NCBI GenBank assembly: GCA_029204225.1
Contig: CM055106.1
Span: 6,105,361 to 6,167,360, forward strand
DNA length: 62,000 bases
Direction of reading: 5' to 3'
From: Diphasiastrum complanatum
Lineage: Eukaryota; Streptophyta; Lycopodiopsida; Lycopodiales; Lycopodiaceae
Shown here: piece by piece, positions 31,063-42,128 of the stretch
Numbering within the stretch: position 1 is the stretch's first letter
Layout: each line of letters opens with the position of its first letter
Translations under genes and position numbers: made by a program
Notes under the pieces: generated by a model
Told to the model about the DNA's origin: nothing
The model's database searches: none
The model's input: only the letters and a program-made list of their open reading frames with translations

Positions 31063-31715
31063 TGTGAAGAATTTCAGATTATTAAGATCCAAAATATCTC
31101 TTTGATCTTTTCCAATGGTTAGAAAGACAAGCAAATCACCAATCTTGCCAATGTAGAAAGACCAACACCTACACTATGAATGAGATGCAACATCTAATAG
31201 ATCTTGATCAAACATCAATCCAAACATAAACTAATGTTGCTATCCGTACAAAAATAGTAACCTACTATATTTCACACATGTGGATCTGAAAATAGCATTT
31301 AATGAACATTCTACACATAGAATGGCAAGATACACAAATATAGTGTACCAATGGATAGTAGAAACCAAGAGAACCATGTATAAGCATGAATGAGATAAGA
31401 TAGAGAGAATATCTTCTCTTCCTATGAGTTACATCCTTTTATAATAGGTCCAAACCTAAATTCAAACTTTGGTTTCCCTCCATAATGAAAACCCTACTAT
31501 TTTTGTGACTAGATTCAATGTATATACTACTCAAATTGAATCTATCCAAAACTTGTATTCTATAGTTTCCCACACTTTCCAAAAGTATTTATTCAAATGA
31601 ATTTAGAATAATAGAACTTTGAAAGGTCAAACTCTAAGTCTAATATGAAAATTGGCCTCAATTGCCAAATATACAAATATGACCAAAATAGTAAAACTAG
31701 TTGAAATCTTTCACA
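31063..31715 (-). repeat. Copia B 3' LTR
   Basis: In plus reading it starts TGTGAAGAATTTCAG and ends ATCTTTCACA, then ctcccttttcg, so on the minus strand a purine tract AAAAGGGAG precedes the LTR TG. It aligns with 46219-46845; the first 270 bp differ at roughly 20 positions. The left flank is TTCCC. Confidence 0.85.
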
Positions 31716-32425
31716 CTCCCTTTTCGACTAGTTTAAGCATAGACTTTGAAAACACTCCAAGTGAAGTTCTATGCTTCATGAACAAGTCCTTTCCCAATGC
31801 TTTGGTGAAGATATCAACTATACATTCCCTTTGTGAGGATACGTGTTGAAGCTCCACCTCCTTTGCCATGACTTGCTCCCTCACAAAGTGATATGCCACC
31901 TCAATATGCTTGCTCCTAGCATGAAAGGTATGATTGGTTGCCAACTTTTGGGTTGATAGGTTGTCACAAAAGATGATTGGGCTCTCTGAAAAATCTAGCA
32001 AGTGAAGATCCTTGATCATCCTCTTGATCCATACCATTTCCTTTGTGCAATGTGTAAGAGCTTTTTTTTTGTACTCGGCCTCACTAGATGGCAATGAGAT
32101 AGTGGCTTGTTTTTTCAATCCATGATATATGTCCTCAAAGGATCTCTCATTACCTCTTATAGTTAGCTTCACATTTGACTCCATAGGTGTTCACAAGCTT
32201 TTGCATCTACCATATAAAATCTTTTTAGAATAGAATTAGCATACTCTTGACAAATGAAAGTAGATTGAAAAGATCTAATCACTTCTATTGCTAAAATGTA
32301 ATGCAAATTATCAAGATCATGCACCTCAAATTCCTTCTTAAGAGCACTCTTGATATCCTCCACATCTTGATTGTCTCCACCACTCAAGATGATATCATCC
32401 ACATAGATTAGCAAGATGATAGCAT
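31711..32425 (-). pseudogene. Copia B RT palm to RNase H fragment
   Basis: Minus-strand reading starts at the RT catalytic motif LIYVDDIILSGGDNQDVEDI (32410), then EFEVHDLDNLHYILAIEV. After a gap and frame change near 32180 it continues with the RNase H region: ATISLPSSEAEYKKKALTHC, IIFCDNLSTQKLATNHTFHA, RSKHIEVAYHFVREQVM and the tail VDIFTKALGKDLFMKHR. The front of RT, integrase, protease and gag are missing, because the sequence breaks off abruptly near 32425. The connection domain between the two blocks is also deleted. Confidence 0.85.
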
Positions 32426-33290
32426 TGTTGACAGATCCCCTGCTCTAGAGGATTTGTGAGCTGGTTTAGTTCTTTTACTTCGTTTTTTGCTTGTCAACAA
32501 AGATAGTGGGCTCTTGCTTAAGTTATTCTTTCTTGTTTTAGAGCCCAAAATTAGGCAGAGGAGACTGATGGACGTTATAGTAATGTTCTGCTTGTCAGAG
32601 GACACCAAGGAAGGTCACTCTTGGACTAATGCACATGCATAAACAACCACTCATACATGTCAAAATGTTCAACCATAAAATCAGTGTGCAGATTTGTTGA
32701 ACAAACAATGAGTTTCTATTTTAATACTGCAAAAACGAGTTTTAAACAGATCTTAAACATTAAAACTATTCTACACTAGCATTAATCCACAAAAAAAAAC
32801 AAGAAATTAATCTAGCAGCATTTTAGAAGTCCAAGAATCAAGAAACACTCATTTCTTGATTCTTGGACATCCCAAGAACATCAAGAACTAGAATGTCAAG
32901 AATCTGCAAGATTTACACCACATTTCTAGCCTCTATAGTTTACCTAAATGCTGAAAACTACATTAATCCACAAGCAAGAAAGGAAATCTAATTCACAACT
33001 AGGAAAGCAAGAAAACTAATTCACTCTAACTTCCACAACCACATACAAGGGATGGAAGGGCATGATCATAAGAGAATCACTCAAGAAACAATCATGATCA
33101 AGGAGCTCAAATGATGCACCAAACTCATGGAGGCTCTTCTCATTTGGACATAGAGTAGATGCATTACACAAAAAGCTCCCTTCTACAAATAGGGAGTCTC
33201 TTAAATAAGCAAGAGAGCTCCTTAGGTGGCATTCTAGTGGCATTTCCACATTTCACAAATTAAAGTCAGCATAGGTGGAGACGGGACAAC
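32426..33290. other. Non-coding stretch, no gene seen
   Basis: It is AT-rich. The words caagaatcaagaaacactcatttcttgattcttgg near 32830-32867 form a short inverted repeat. I see no coding frame. Confidence 0.4.
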
Positions 33291-33298
33291 ATAAGTCT

Positions 33299-33426
33299 CT
33301 GCTCAACATAGTTCGAGACAAGACCTATGTTGAGCATAGGTCTTGTCTCGACCTATGCTCAACATGAGTGTCCTCTCTCGACTATGTTGAGCATAAGTGG
33401 AGAGAGGATGTATGTTGAGAATAGGT
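33299..33426. repeat. Cluster of inverted copies of TGTTGAGCATA with perfect hairpin
   Basis: Five copies of ctatgttgagcatagg or its reverse alternate in orientation (near 33299, 33325, 33352, 33382 and 33410). At its core CGAGACAAGACCTATG (33314-33329) and its exact reverse complement (33335-33350) form a 16 bp stem with a 5-base loop. A second stem, TCCTCTCTC (33371-33379) with GAGAGAGGA (33400-33408), follows. Confidence 0.85.
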
Positions 33427-33542
33427 TTAATAAGGACCTATGAAATATATTATCAAATAGATCTATGTTGTTTCTAGATTTTGTGTTTGCATCTTCTATC
33501 ATAGGTAATGTTCTTGCTTGTTGATTTTCATATTTTTTCACA

Positions 33543-33898
33543 ATGGCTCAAATTAGAGTTTGTCCACCAATAAATCCATTCGATCTTCAGAAAGTTGACA
33601 TGACAAACCACATGTTCTATTTTCTATTTTACAAAGGGCTGCGAAGGATAGAAATTCATAGAGCTTTATCTCTGGATAGCAGAGACTATTGACAAAGGCT
33701 TGACTACTTTTGTAGCACAAGTTCATGTGCTTCACAAAGTATCGGTGGCAGATGATGATGTTGGGTTTACCAAAATCCCATGAAAAGCCATTGACAAAAA
33801 AAGTTTATTTATACATTGTGGAGAATGGATTCATGGAGATACGCCTTTGTGAGCATGCGATAGTGAGATACTTTTTTGATGATGTGTTGAAGACCCTT
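33543..33898 (+). pseudogene. Probable upstream exon remains of the ParB-like gene
   Basis: An ATG at 33543 opens MAQIRVCPPINPFDLQKVD and runs 49 codons, to LRRIEIHRALSLDSRDY and a stop at 33690. Coding sense resumes in another frame from about 33735 (MMMLGLPKSHEKPLTKKVYL, then IVENGFMEIRLCEHAIVRYF and FDDVLKTL). It stops exactly at a consensus donor, CTT|GTGAGT, at 33899, in phase 0. This looks like one or two exons with a frame-changing mutation. Linkage to the next frame is inferred from orientation and spacing. Confidence 0.4.
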
Positions 33899-34041
33899 GT
33901 GAGTTATTCTTCCTCTTTCACCATAATGATTTTGAATGTTATTGTCCGTCTTTATGCTGGTCATGGGTTTATCTAAACCATTTTCACTGTTGTACTTTTT
34001 TCAAACATTAAAAGCGTCAATTTTGATGGTGGCTGAGGTGC

Positions 34042-35215
34042 TTGAGAGAAAAAATGACCCAATTCTGCGGAAGCCTGTTAGATCAACGTCCTCCCATAAG
34101 GGCTTGGTTTCCTCCTCACAAAAGGACTCCCAACCCTTTGACTCCTCCAAAGATACAGCCATATTCTCTCCCCCTAAGAGAAAGTGTACCCAAGTTGAGA
34201 CTGTCTCGGTTAATGCTTCAGCCTCCTGTAACAAAAACTAGGAAATTCAAAAGCATGGCTCCCAAAGGCACAGGTCCGAAAATCTTGAAAAAACCCTCTC
34301 CTCCCTCAAGTAACTTGAATCTGCCTGGAGCTACCATTAAGCTCGATGCGTCTAGCAGAGACGTTGCAAAAATGTGTGCCTTAATTCATGAAAACAAAAA
34401 AGTCCAAGAAACTACTTTTATCTTGGACATTGAACAATGTGAGAGGCCACCTATTGACCCTCTTACTAATAACCCTCTTACTAATGACAGGCCCTTGGAG
34501 GTCAGGGAACCTAACAGCTCCCATGTACATAATTTAAAAATAAAATCTAAAGACCACACTCAGGCCATTGTGACCCCATTCAGTGTTCTTGTTGATCCTA
34601 CTATCTGCCCCACAATAGCAGATTTTGATGTTAAATTAATTGATTCCTATAAATTTTTTGTTTTGGGCGGGATCCATAGATTACAAGCTCGAAAAGAGCT
34701 GTCTCTAAAATATTCCCACATATTGTCCTTTAGGCAACTTAGTGCCAGCGTTTTTGTTGGCTTGAGTGTTGAAGAGGCCAAGCTCCTTGTTTGGGATCAC
34801 ACCATTGATCAAGATTACAGACTAAAGATGATTGTTATTCAAAGAGTGAGATTTGTTCACAAGGAATATCTTAGACTCCACAAAGAGGATGACAAAACAA
34901 ATATACAACTAAAGTGCCTCTGCACTCAAGGGACTAGGCTTTCTTTTGATGAGAAGACTACAGCCACCTCTTTGACCATATACGATAATTTTTTTCAGCT
35001 AGCCTTCCGAACTGGACAGGTGATTTTTCAGCTACCTCAATTAAACTTTTTGAATCTATCAAATTTTTTAGGTCCAATTTTTTAGTATTTGATATTTACA
35101 ATAATTTCTATTTTAGATATGGGATTTGGTTGATAAATTTTTTGACAAATGGGACAAGTTTGAGATTAAGAGACAAATTCCTAAAGGGGTGTCCACTTGT
35201 TACAACTCCCTATGA
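34042..35215 (+). pseudogene. ParB/sulfiredoxin-like domain gene remnant with an intron
   Basis: A frame from 34042 runs to codon 326 (CAG, ending 35019), where GTGATT begins a 97 bp intron (35020-35116, ending TTCTATTTTAG). It resumes in phase with IWDLVDKFFDKWDKFEIKRQ and stops at 35213-35215. Residues 120-275 resemble the ParB/Srx fold: TTFILDIEQCERPPIDPL, then SYKFFVLGGIHRLQARKEL with the GG.HR..A signature at 209-216. VFVGLSVEEAKLLVWDHTID and a helical YRLKMIVIQRVRFVHKEYL follow. Bacterial ParB proteins bind DNA and CTP; eukaryotic relatives are mostly uncharacterised. The first 70 residues compete with another open frame (33936-34241), so a frameshift near 34240 is likely. The 3' end meets gypsy sequence and may be truncated. 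Function is unknown. Confidence 0.5.
35020..35116 (+). other. Inferred phase-0 intron (97 bp)
   Basis: GACAG|GTGATT at the donor and a T-rich tract ending TTCTATTTTAG|ATATGG at the acceptor flank it. Removing it joins two frames without a stop, and the downstream exon has a protein-like composition. Confidence 0.55.
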
Positions 35216-38030
35216 TCATCGACTGCCTTGAAGGTTTCGCACACCCCATACTAGTGACGACACACCGTAACCGCCCATCCGTAGGGTCACAACCAACCCA
35301 CCCCCTTGGACCTTATCATAATCGATTTTAAGACCTCGATCGAAAACGATATGTCCTAAATACTTGAGTCTTGTTTGAAAGAACTCACATTTAGACTCCT
35401 TAGCATAAAGCTTTGCCTGCCTTAGATTATCTAAGACTGTATGCAAATGCACTTCGTGCTCCTCAAGAGTCTTAATGTAAATCAATATGTCATCTAAAAA
35501 TACCACGAGAAACTTCTCCAAATATGGATGAAGAATATCGTTCATCATTTGTTGGAAGGTTGCCAGGGCATTAGTTAGACCAAAGGGTAAAACTAAAAAT
35601 TCGTAATGGCCATACCTAGTACGAAAACCAGTTTTGGAAACATCCCCCTTGTGTGTTTTAATTTGATGGTACCCCGACCAAAGGTCCAATTTGGTGAAAT
35701 ACTTAGCACCATTCAATCAGTCCATTCAGTCATCCATCCGAGGTAAGGGATAATGGTTTTTAATTGTCATTTTATTAAGCTTTTTGTAATCGGCACAAAG
35801 ACAAATACCACCGTCTTTCCAGCTGGTTAGCAAAACAGGAGCTCCCGGAAGGGGATTTACTAGGCCGGACATCAGAGGAGTTCTGAATCCAAAAAAGACC
35901 CTTTGTAAAGATTCTTTTTATATTTTTTTTTTTAAATTTTTCTTACACATGGACCAATCAAAACACTCAAATTTAAAATCTACGTAACGTAAGTTTTTGA
36001 GTCCACACTAAAAATGGCATAATTTTAGTGGTAAGCCCAAATTTAGCGGAGTTTGGTGCACTGGAAAGCGCTCAAAAGGGCTTTCCAATGATATGTTACA
36101 TGAATACTTTTGAGCTATGATTAAAAAGTTATGGCAAGTCAAATGTATTAGTGTTATAATATTTTAATAATATAAAAGACATCTTGCACGAATTTTTAAG
36201 GGTCTTTTTGGAGCTCAAAACTCCCCTAATGTATGGCCTTTACGTAACAACTCCTTGAGTTGACTAGCAACTTTATCTTCTTCCTTTAGGCTCATCCTGT
36301 AGGGTTGAAAGCAATACATGAGAGTTGTCGCGAAAAGAAGATCTATGTGATGGTCTACTCCCCGTGAGGGGGGAAGACCCTCCGGCAACTGCTCAGGAAA
36401 TATATTGATATACTCTTCCCTAAGTCTCTTAAAGATTTTGCCCTCAGGCGAAGATTCTAAATTATTATCTGGGAAAAGACAATGCTCTAGGGAAAGACGA
36501 TACATCAACCTTGACATTATGAGTACCAAAAGCATCTATGTAAGATTCATCTTTTAGATAACATAAATATGAAAAATACTCAGAATTCAAAATACATTGA
36601 TTCGTTTCACGAGCAGATACAAAAGTTAGATCTGGCTCATCGCCTTTAAGACAAACCATTGAGTCATTATGCAAGAAAGAAATACAATGAGATACATAGT
36701 CTTTCTTTAAGGACTCATTCCTAGCATAAAACCACTCTTTACCTAGGATTAAATCCACCTTATCTAGATTCATGACATGAAAAGATAAACTATCTACATA
36801 GTCCTGAATCTTCAATGGCATGTGAGAGACAAAGTGGTCCCAGACCTACTGCTCCCCACCAGCTGCCATCCTAACCACGTACTTGTGGTCACTTGGTGCA
36901 GTTGCCAACTGCAGCTTCTGCACCAATTTAGCATTAATAAAATTATGCGTAAAACCATCGTCAAAAAGAACACTCACAAGTTGGCTGCCTACGAACCCAC
37001 TCATACGAATGAGGTCATGAGGTCCAAACACTGCAGTATTAAAACAACAATTTCTACACACTGTTTCATCTTTAAAAGATACATCAATTCAAGAAATAGA
37101 TGAATTACCTGGTGCCTTAAAGGAACGGCCACCTTTCTTCCATCTCTTCGGGCAGTCCTTGGAAAGGTGCCCCTTCTCCATGCAGGAGAAACACAACATG
37201 TTTCTTTTGGCCTTGTCGAAGTCCACTCTCTCCAACCGAGGGTGCTTTTTTTTCTTCCCTGAAGGAGAAGCTTGGCCGACCATATGCTCCTTGCCCTTTT
37301 TGAAAGAAGGGCCCGCAGAGGATTTGCATTTGGCTTCGAGCTTTGGCTATTCTTTGTCGGTTACACTGTGCATATCGTTGAAAATTCGAACGAAACGCAC
37401 GGCATCCTCTAAGGACTGTGGCTGATTACAGCGTACCTCCAATTGATAATCCTTGGGCAAGCCCAAAATGAAATGTAGTTTAAGAAGTGCCCCATCTATG
37501 CGGTTAAAAAACCGTGAAGCAGCCTCTTGAAAGTCTTGCAAGTAGATGTCCAAGGGCTTCGTCCCCATTTGCAATGTGGCAAATCGACGATGGTATTCAA
37601 AATCGTCCAGGACAAACATAAAGACACCCTTAAAGGCTACCTTGAAGTCATCCCAAGTGGTTGGGACCGTAACTCGGTCTTTAAGATCCTGCCACCACAA
37701 ATACGCCTTACCGCATAAAAACATGATGGTCGTTGAAATACGCGAGCTATTTGGTAGATCGTGCATGGAGAAATGCGATGTCCATCAATCTAACCAGGCC
37801 AACACCACATCTTGGTGTCTGTTCTTTTTCTCTCCGATAAAAAATTCCGGAGTAAACATCGGGTTAAGGAGAGCTTGTCGAGATTGGGACATAGCCCGAA
37901 TCTCAGCCTCCGTCCATTCATGTTTAGAGCGCATGTCCACAATTTGTTGCTGTAATAAATTAAAAGGGGTAGCTAGCAAAAAACTTGAGAAAAAAGGAGA
38001 GTTTACGGTGTAAAAATTGTAAAATGGCAA
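35216..38030 (-). pseudogene. Ty3/gypsy gag-protease-RT fragment
   Basis: Minus-strand order from 38030 starts with a gag start (HEWTEAEIRAMSQSRQALLN) and gag core (WWQDLKDRVTVPTTWDDFKVAF, near 37650). A CCHC knuckle (CFSCMEKGHLSKDC, near 37190) and a retropepsin-like block (SVLFDDGFTHNFINAKLV, near 36960) follow. Then come a linker, an RT entry block (LPEGLPPSRGVDHHIDL, near 36370) and RT ([54 protein letters not shown]). The protease signature D-S/T-G reads DDG. Stops and frame changes are frequent, a MITE sits between the RT entry block and the palm, and integrase, RNase H and LTRs are missing. Sequence from 35216 to about 35300 no longer reads as RT. Confidence 0.85.
35870..36231. mobile_element. 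MITE-like element, copy 1 (362 bp)
   Basis: The ends are inverted: left catcagaggagttctgaat with ccaaaaaagaccctttg, right (reverse complement) cattaggggagttttgagct with ccaaaaagaccctt. It is AT-rich and non-coding. It matches 57432-57809 in reverse orientation throughout, including gcgctttccaa, aaaaagttatg and ttttgattggtccatgtgtaag equivalents. It splits the gypsy RT reading. No target duplication is visible at this copy. Confidence 0.75.
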
Positions 38031-38199
38031 TAACTAGAGCATAAGGCCTCAAGAAATAACAAACTTGAGAACTCACAAACTCTACAACAACTTGAGAGAA
38101 TGAGGCAAAGGAAGTGAACGTACCTCCTTTACCCCCTCCCCAAAGCTCCTCTCCACCCTCATGCAAAAATGATAGGTGGGGCCCAAGAAAGGCCCCATT

Positions 38200-38813
38200 T
38201 GATGAATTCACACGTGTGGGACGCCCTACACATGTACTTTTGATCTCCTAAGCCCAATAATACCATAAAGATCAAACTAGCATTGATTGACAATAGGAAA
38301 GCTGATCAGACAAGAAATATTATTGTGTTACAAGCAAGATCTATCAACAAAACATGAAACTAAGTACAATAAATGTCTCAACTCGGCTTAGAGAGAGAAT
38401 ATGAGAGTACAAACTCAAGTAGAGAGAGAGAGCACAAAGAGCTTAGTCTCCAAATTTGCATTATACACAAATTTCATCATCTTCTCAATGAGAGTACATC
38501 ACATATATATAGATCCATGGACTCTCCTCTTACTTTGAGTTGAATTGGAGTTATGAATCCACCTCTCAAGCTATCTAGACTTATTCAAGCCACCTCAATA
38601 TGTCTAATTGTGCCACCTAGTATTTTCATGCATTAAATGTGGCATGCAAAGTACAAATGGCAATTCCTATGGTAGCTCAAGTTTCTACTTCTACCTACCT
38701 TGAATATTTTATTGTAAGATGGGTCTTTACTAGGCCAAAAGAGCTCAATTCATCTTTGGCATTTTTAGGACCCCTACTTACAACATTAGAGAGATTTTTT
38801 CAATATTTCAACA
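38200..38813 (-). repeat. Copia A 3' LTR
   Basis: In plus reading it starts TGATGAATTCACACGTG and ends ATTTCAACA. The following ctcctcctaaaaaag gives a minus-strand purine tract TTTTTTAGGAGGAG directly before the LTR TG. A CACACGTGTG palindrome (38209-38218) lies ten bases from the U5 end. catatatatagatcc near 38500 could be the TATA region. Confidence 0.9.
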
Positions 38814-39019
38814 CTCCTCCTAAAAAAGTATCTAATTGTGAAGAATTGAAAAAGATTATCTATGTTAGATATAGGGGTCTTATGTTTTTTACATCAAGCA
38901 TCTAGGTGTAGGATGTTGATAGGAATAAATTTGGCATAGATGGCAAATTATGCATTTCCACTTGTAATGCCACTATTGAGCCAAAATAGAGTAAGAGGCT
39001 AAACACTTGCTAATTAGAG

Positions 39020-39571
39020 TGTAGACAAGTGTAAAGTTTTTGTTTGATGAATTCCAAGAGGTCCAATAGGATATAGAGGTGGAACCTTGTGAGGTCCAAT
39101 AGGAAATTGAGGTGTGCTTGAATATAGTCCAATAGAATTAAGAGGTGCATAGATCAATGATCCAATAGGATCAAGAGGTGACGAAATGTGGTCCAATCAT
39201 AGTTAAGCATAGTGGTAGCTCGTGGACCTACTAGTATCATTGTACTCCTCATTTTGAAGTCAATTGATTTGGTGATTTCATGGATTTTGTGAGTTATTGG
39301 ATTTCTAGCTTTCTCTCTCTACCCGAGAGCTCTTGATGCATTTTCTCTCTCTACCCGAGGAGAGCAGCTTGTTTTTACTTAGATTATTTTTTGAATACTT
39401 CCCACACGTGTGAGTGAGAGTTGTAAGTGATTGAATGCATGTAGTAGTGTGCTTTTGCCATAGGATTCAAGATTGATCTTGAATCTCAATCTAGTCTTGA
39501 TCTTGGTGCATCTACACACCTTAGGAGATCACAAGTACATGTAGTGGACAGTCCACACGTGTGAAATTCAA
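39020..39571 (+). mobile_element. Inverted solo LTR (element D type) inside copia A
   Basis: This plus-oriented LTR carries the landmarks of the element D LTRs in reverse complement: CCAAT boxes at 39063, 39096, 39129, 39162 and 39193 (33, 33, 33 and 31 bp apart), ctctctctacccgaggagagc near 39340, CACACGTGTG at 39403 and 39554, and an end at aaattcaaca. No internal region or second LTR is present. It separates the copia A pol end (39574) from its purine tract (38814). The left edge is approximate. Confidence 0.65.
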
Positions 39572-39573
39572 CA

Positions 39574-41550
39574 CTAATGTGGATCAAGCATCGATCTTGA
39601 CAAAAGACCAAGATGAGATTTATGCTTTGAGAAGGCACTTTTGCAAAGTGGCTTTGTGAGAAGATCAGCAATACATGAAGATGTGTCGACATGTTCCAAG
39701 TTTATTTCACCTCCAATGAGCTTTTCCCTTACAAAATGGTGTGCCACTTCTATATGCTTGCTTCTTGCATGAAAAATAGGATTGTTTGCAAGAGCTTGGG
39801 CCGATATGTTGTCACACTTGATCAAGGGAAGATCATCCTCTTTGATGCACTTTAGCTCCATGACTAACCTCTTGATCCAAAGCACCTCTTTAGTTGTTGT
39901 AGTGAGTGCTTTGTACTCGGCCTCACAAGAAGATAGGGATATGGTATCTTGTTTCTTTGAAAGCCAAGACACAAGATTGCCTCCAAGAAAGATAGTATAT
40001 GCATTAACGGACTTTCGATCCATCTTATCACTTGCAAAATCGGAATCCGAATAGCCAACAATGGTTAGATCTTCATTCTTGTACAATAAACCATAATCTT
40101 GAGTAGAAGATACATATCTTAGAACTCTCTTGGCCATCTTCCAATGTTGGATCTTAGGATCTTGCATAAATTGACTCAATTTGTGCACACAATAGCTCAA
40201 ATCGGGCCTAGTGATAGTAAGCCAAATTAAGGAGCCTATAAGACTCCTATAAAGTGTGATGTCCTCGAAGGATCTTTCATCACCTTTAATAGGGTCTTTT
40301 ACATGTTGCTCCATGGGAGTATCTATGCCTTTACAATTTTGCATATTGAATTTTCTCAACATAGAAAAGACATATTTAGATTGACAAATGAAAGCATACT
40401 CTTCATGAAAATCAATCTCAAGGCCTAAAATGTAATGGATCTCTCCTAGATCTTGCATTTTAAATTCTCCTCCTAATGCATCCTTAGTTTCTTGAACTAG
40501 CATCAAACAACTTCCACTAAGAATAGTGTCATCTACATAGATTAGAAGAATGACAATATTACTACCATCAAACTTTAAGTACATAGAAGGATCATAGTCA
40601 CTAAGCACAAATCCTAATGAAAGTAGAAAGTTGTTGATTCTTGAATACCATGATCTAGGTGCTTGCTTCAAGCCATAAAGACTTCTAAATAGCAAACACA
40701 CCTTAGATTTATCCTTGATGAATCCTTGAGGTTGTTCCATGTATATCTCCTCCTCAAGATAGCCATTCAAAAAAGCGTTGGAGACATCAAGTTGATAAAA
40801 TTTCCACTTAAGAAATAAGGTAAGAGAGATTATGATTCTTATTGTCACCATCTTTGCTACAGGAGCAAAGGTTTCTTCATAGTCAAGGCCATATATTTGT
40901 GCAAAGCCTTTAGCACATAATCTTGCCTTGTACTTGTTGATGGAGCCATCATGATTGTACTTGATCTTGAACACCCACTTGCATCCAATGATATGCATGT
41001 TAGGTGGTGGATCCACTGGCTCCCATGTGTGGTTGGTGATCAAGGCATCATATTCAATCTTCATGGCCTCATACCACTCCTTGGTATTGAGGGCTTCTTG
41101 GACATCTTTGTGCTCCTCATGAGAAACAAAATAAGCATAAGTGGAATCAAGATCCACTTGTTTTCCTTTGTCATCATAAGTGAGCCTCTTAGGCTCGGAT
41201 CTCTCCCTCATGGATCTTCTAGGAGTGAAAATCCGAGGACTTCCATCTTCAAATCTCGACCCCTCCATATGTTGATTGTCTTCAATAACAAAAGGTGATA
41301 GATTTTGAGGTTGCTTGATCTCAGCCCCTCCAAGATTGTACTTTTCTTCTTCATGAAAAACTACATCTCTACTTTCAATTACTTTAGAAGTAGAGAGCAT
41401 GTAGATTCGATAGGCTTTCTTGTTGGATGAATATCCAACCATTACAACTTTGCTTGCACAAGGATCATCCTTCTTTCTCGTTTCCAAGGGAATATGGACA
41501 AAGCATATGCATCCAAATACTCTAAGGTGATCAACCTTAGGTTTCTTCAA
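39574..41550 (-). CDS. Copia A polyprotein: integrase end, RT, RNase H
   Basis: An intact 658-codon frame. It opens with the integrase C-terminal block (VDHLRVFGCICFVHIPLE, VVMVGYSSNKKAYRIY; residues 5-50). A linker leads to RT, with HIIGCKWVFKIKYNHDGS (about 185), YEETFAPVAKMVTIR, FYQLDVSNAFLNGYLEEE (about 255), GLKQAPRSWYSRINNF and the catalytic LLIYVDDTILSG (about 335). RNase H follows (VGYSDSDFASDKMDRKS, LSSCEAEYKALTTTTKE, CDNISAQALANNPIFHARS), with the tail DLLTKPLCKSAFSKHKSHLG. RT copies element RNA into cDNA; RNase H removes the template. The catalytic YVDD and RNase H acidic residues are present. The frame continues from the integrase frame upstream by a shift near 41550. Confidence 0.9.
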   Translation of the reverse strand: MKKPKVDHLRVFGCICFVHIPLETRKKDDPCASKVVMVGYSSNKKAYRIYMLSTSKVIESRDVVFHEEEKYNLGGAEIKQPQNLSPFVIEDNQHMEGSRFEDGSPRIFTPRRSMRERSEPKRLTYDDKGKQVDLDSTYAYFVSHEEHKDVQEALNTKEWYEAMKIEYDALITNHTWEPVDPPPNMHIIGCKWVFKIKYNHDGSINKYKARLCAKGFAQIYGLDYEETFAPVAKMVTIRIIISLTLFLKWKFYQLDVSNAFLNGYLEEEIYMEQPQGFIKDKSKVCLLFRSLYGLKQAPRSWYSRINNFLLSLGFVLSDYDPSMYLKFDGSNIVILLIYVDDTILSGSCLMLVQETKDALGGEFKMQDLGEIHYILGLEIDFHEEYAFICQSKYVFSMLRKFNMQNCKGIDTPMEQHVKDPIKGDERSFEDITLYRSLIGSLIWLTITRPDLSYCVHKLSQFMQDPKIQHWKMAKRVLRYVSSTQDYGLLYKNEDLTIVGYSDSDFASDKMDRKSVNAYTIFLGGNLVSWLSKKQDTISLSSCEAEYKALTTTTKEVLWIKRLVMELKCIKEDDLPLIKCDNISAQALANNPIFHARSKHIEVAHHFVREKLIGGEINLEHVDTSSCIADLLTKPLCKSAFSKHKSHLGLLSRSMLDPH

Positions 41551-42128
41551 ATAGAGTGCTTCATATGGTGACTTTCCTTCAAGTGCAACATGAGGGAGTC
41601 GATTGCAAAGATAGTTTGAACAATTGATTGCCTCATCCCAAAGTCTTTTGGCAAGGATGTCTCAATTCTTATGATTTTGGCACATTCACACAAGGTTCTA
41701 TTCTTTCTTTCAGCCACCCCATTTTGAGATGGTGTATATGCACAAGAAAACTCCCTTTTAATGTCTTCAAGCTCACAATAATCATGAAATTCATCGGAAG
41801 TGTACTCACCACCTCCATCACTTCTAAGAATCTTGATTTTGTATGAAAATTGCTTTTCAACTAGAGCTTTGAGCTTTAGGAAATAGTCAAATACCATAGA
41901 CTTTGAAGCTAGAAGATATAACCAAGTAAATCTTGTGAAATCATCAATGAAAGTTACAAAGCAAGTAGCACCACCCTTGCTCTTTGAAGATGAGAAGTGC
42001 ACATCCAAGTGTATGAGCTCCAATGGATGTGTAATCTTAATAGATGACTTTGAAAAAGGCTTCTTATGAGACTTAGATATGGCACAAGCCTCACATGGCT
42101 TGAAATTGTTGGAGATAAGATTAGGCAA
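41547..42128 (-). pseudogene. Copia A integrase core
   Basis: A 193-residue frame includes the zinc-binding remainder (CEACAISKSHKKPF) and the catalytic core. The acidic residues read LIHLDVHFSS (first Asp), RSDGGGEYTSDEF (second Asp) and QNGVAERKNRT (Glu), with IDDFTRFTWLYLL between them. Integrase joins cDNA ends to target DNA. The frame is separated from gag-protease (ending 41954) by a shift near 42110 and from RT by a shift near 41550, so it no longer forms one polyprotein. Confidence 0.85.

Noticed and set aside
34001-34234. A 77-residue minus-strand frame
   Set aside because: It is antisense to the ParB-like gene region and has no recognisable motif.
35216-38030. An endogenous plant pararetrovirus (caulimovirus)
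   Set aside because: The gag, CCHC, protease and RT order fits gypsy; there is no movement protein or coat protein signature nearby.
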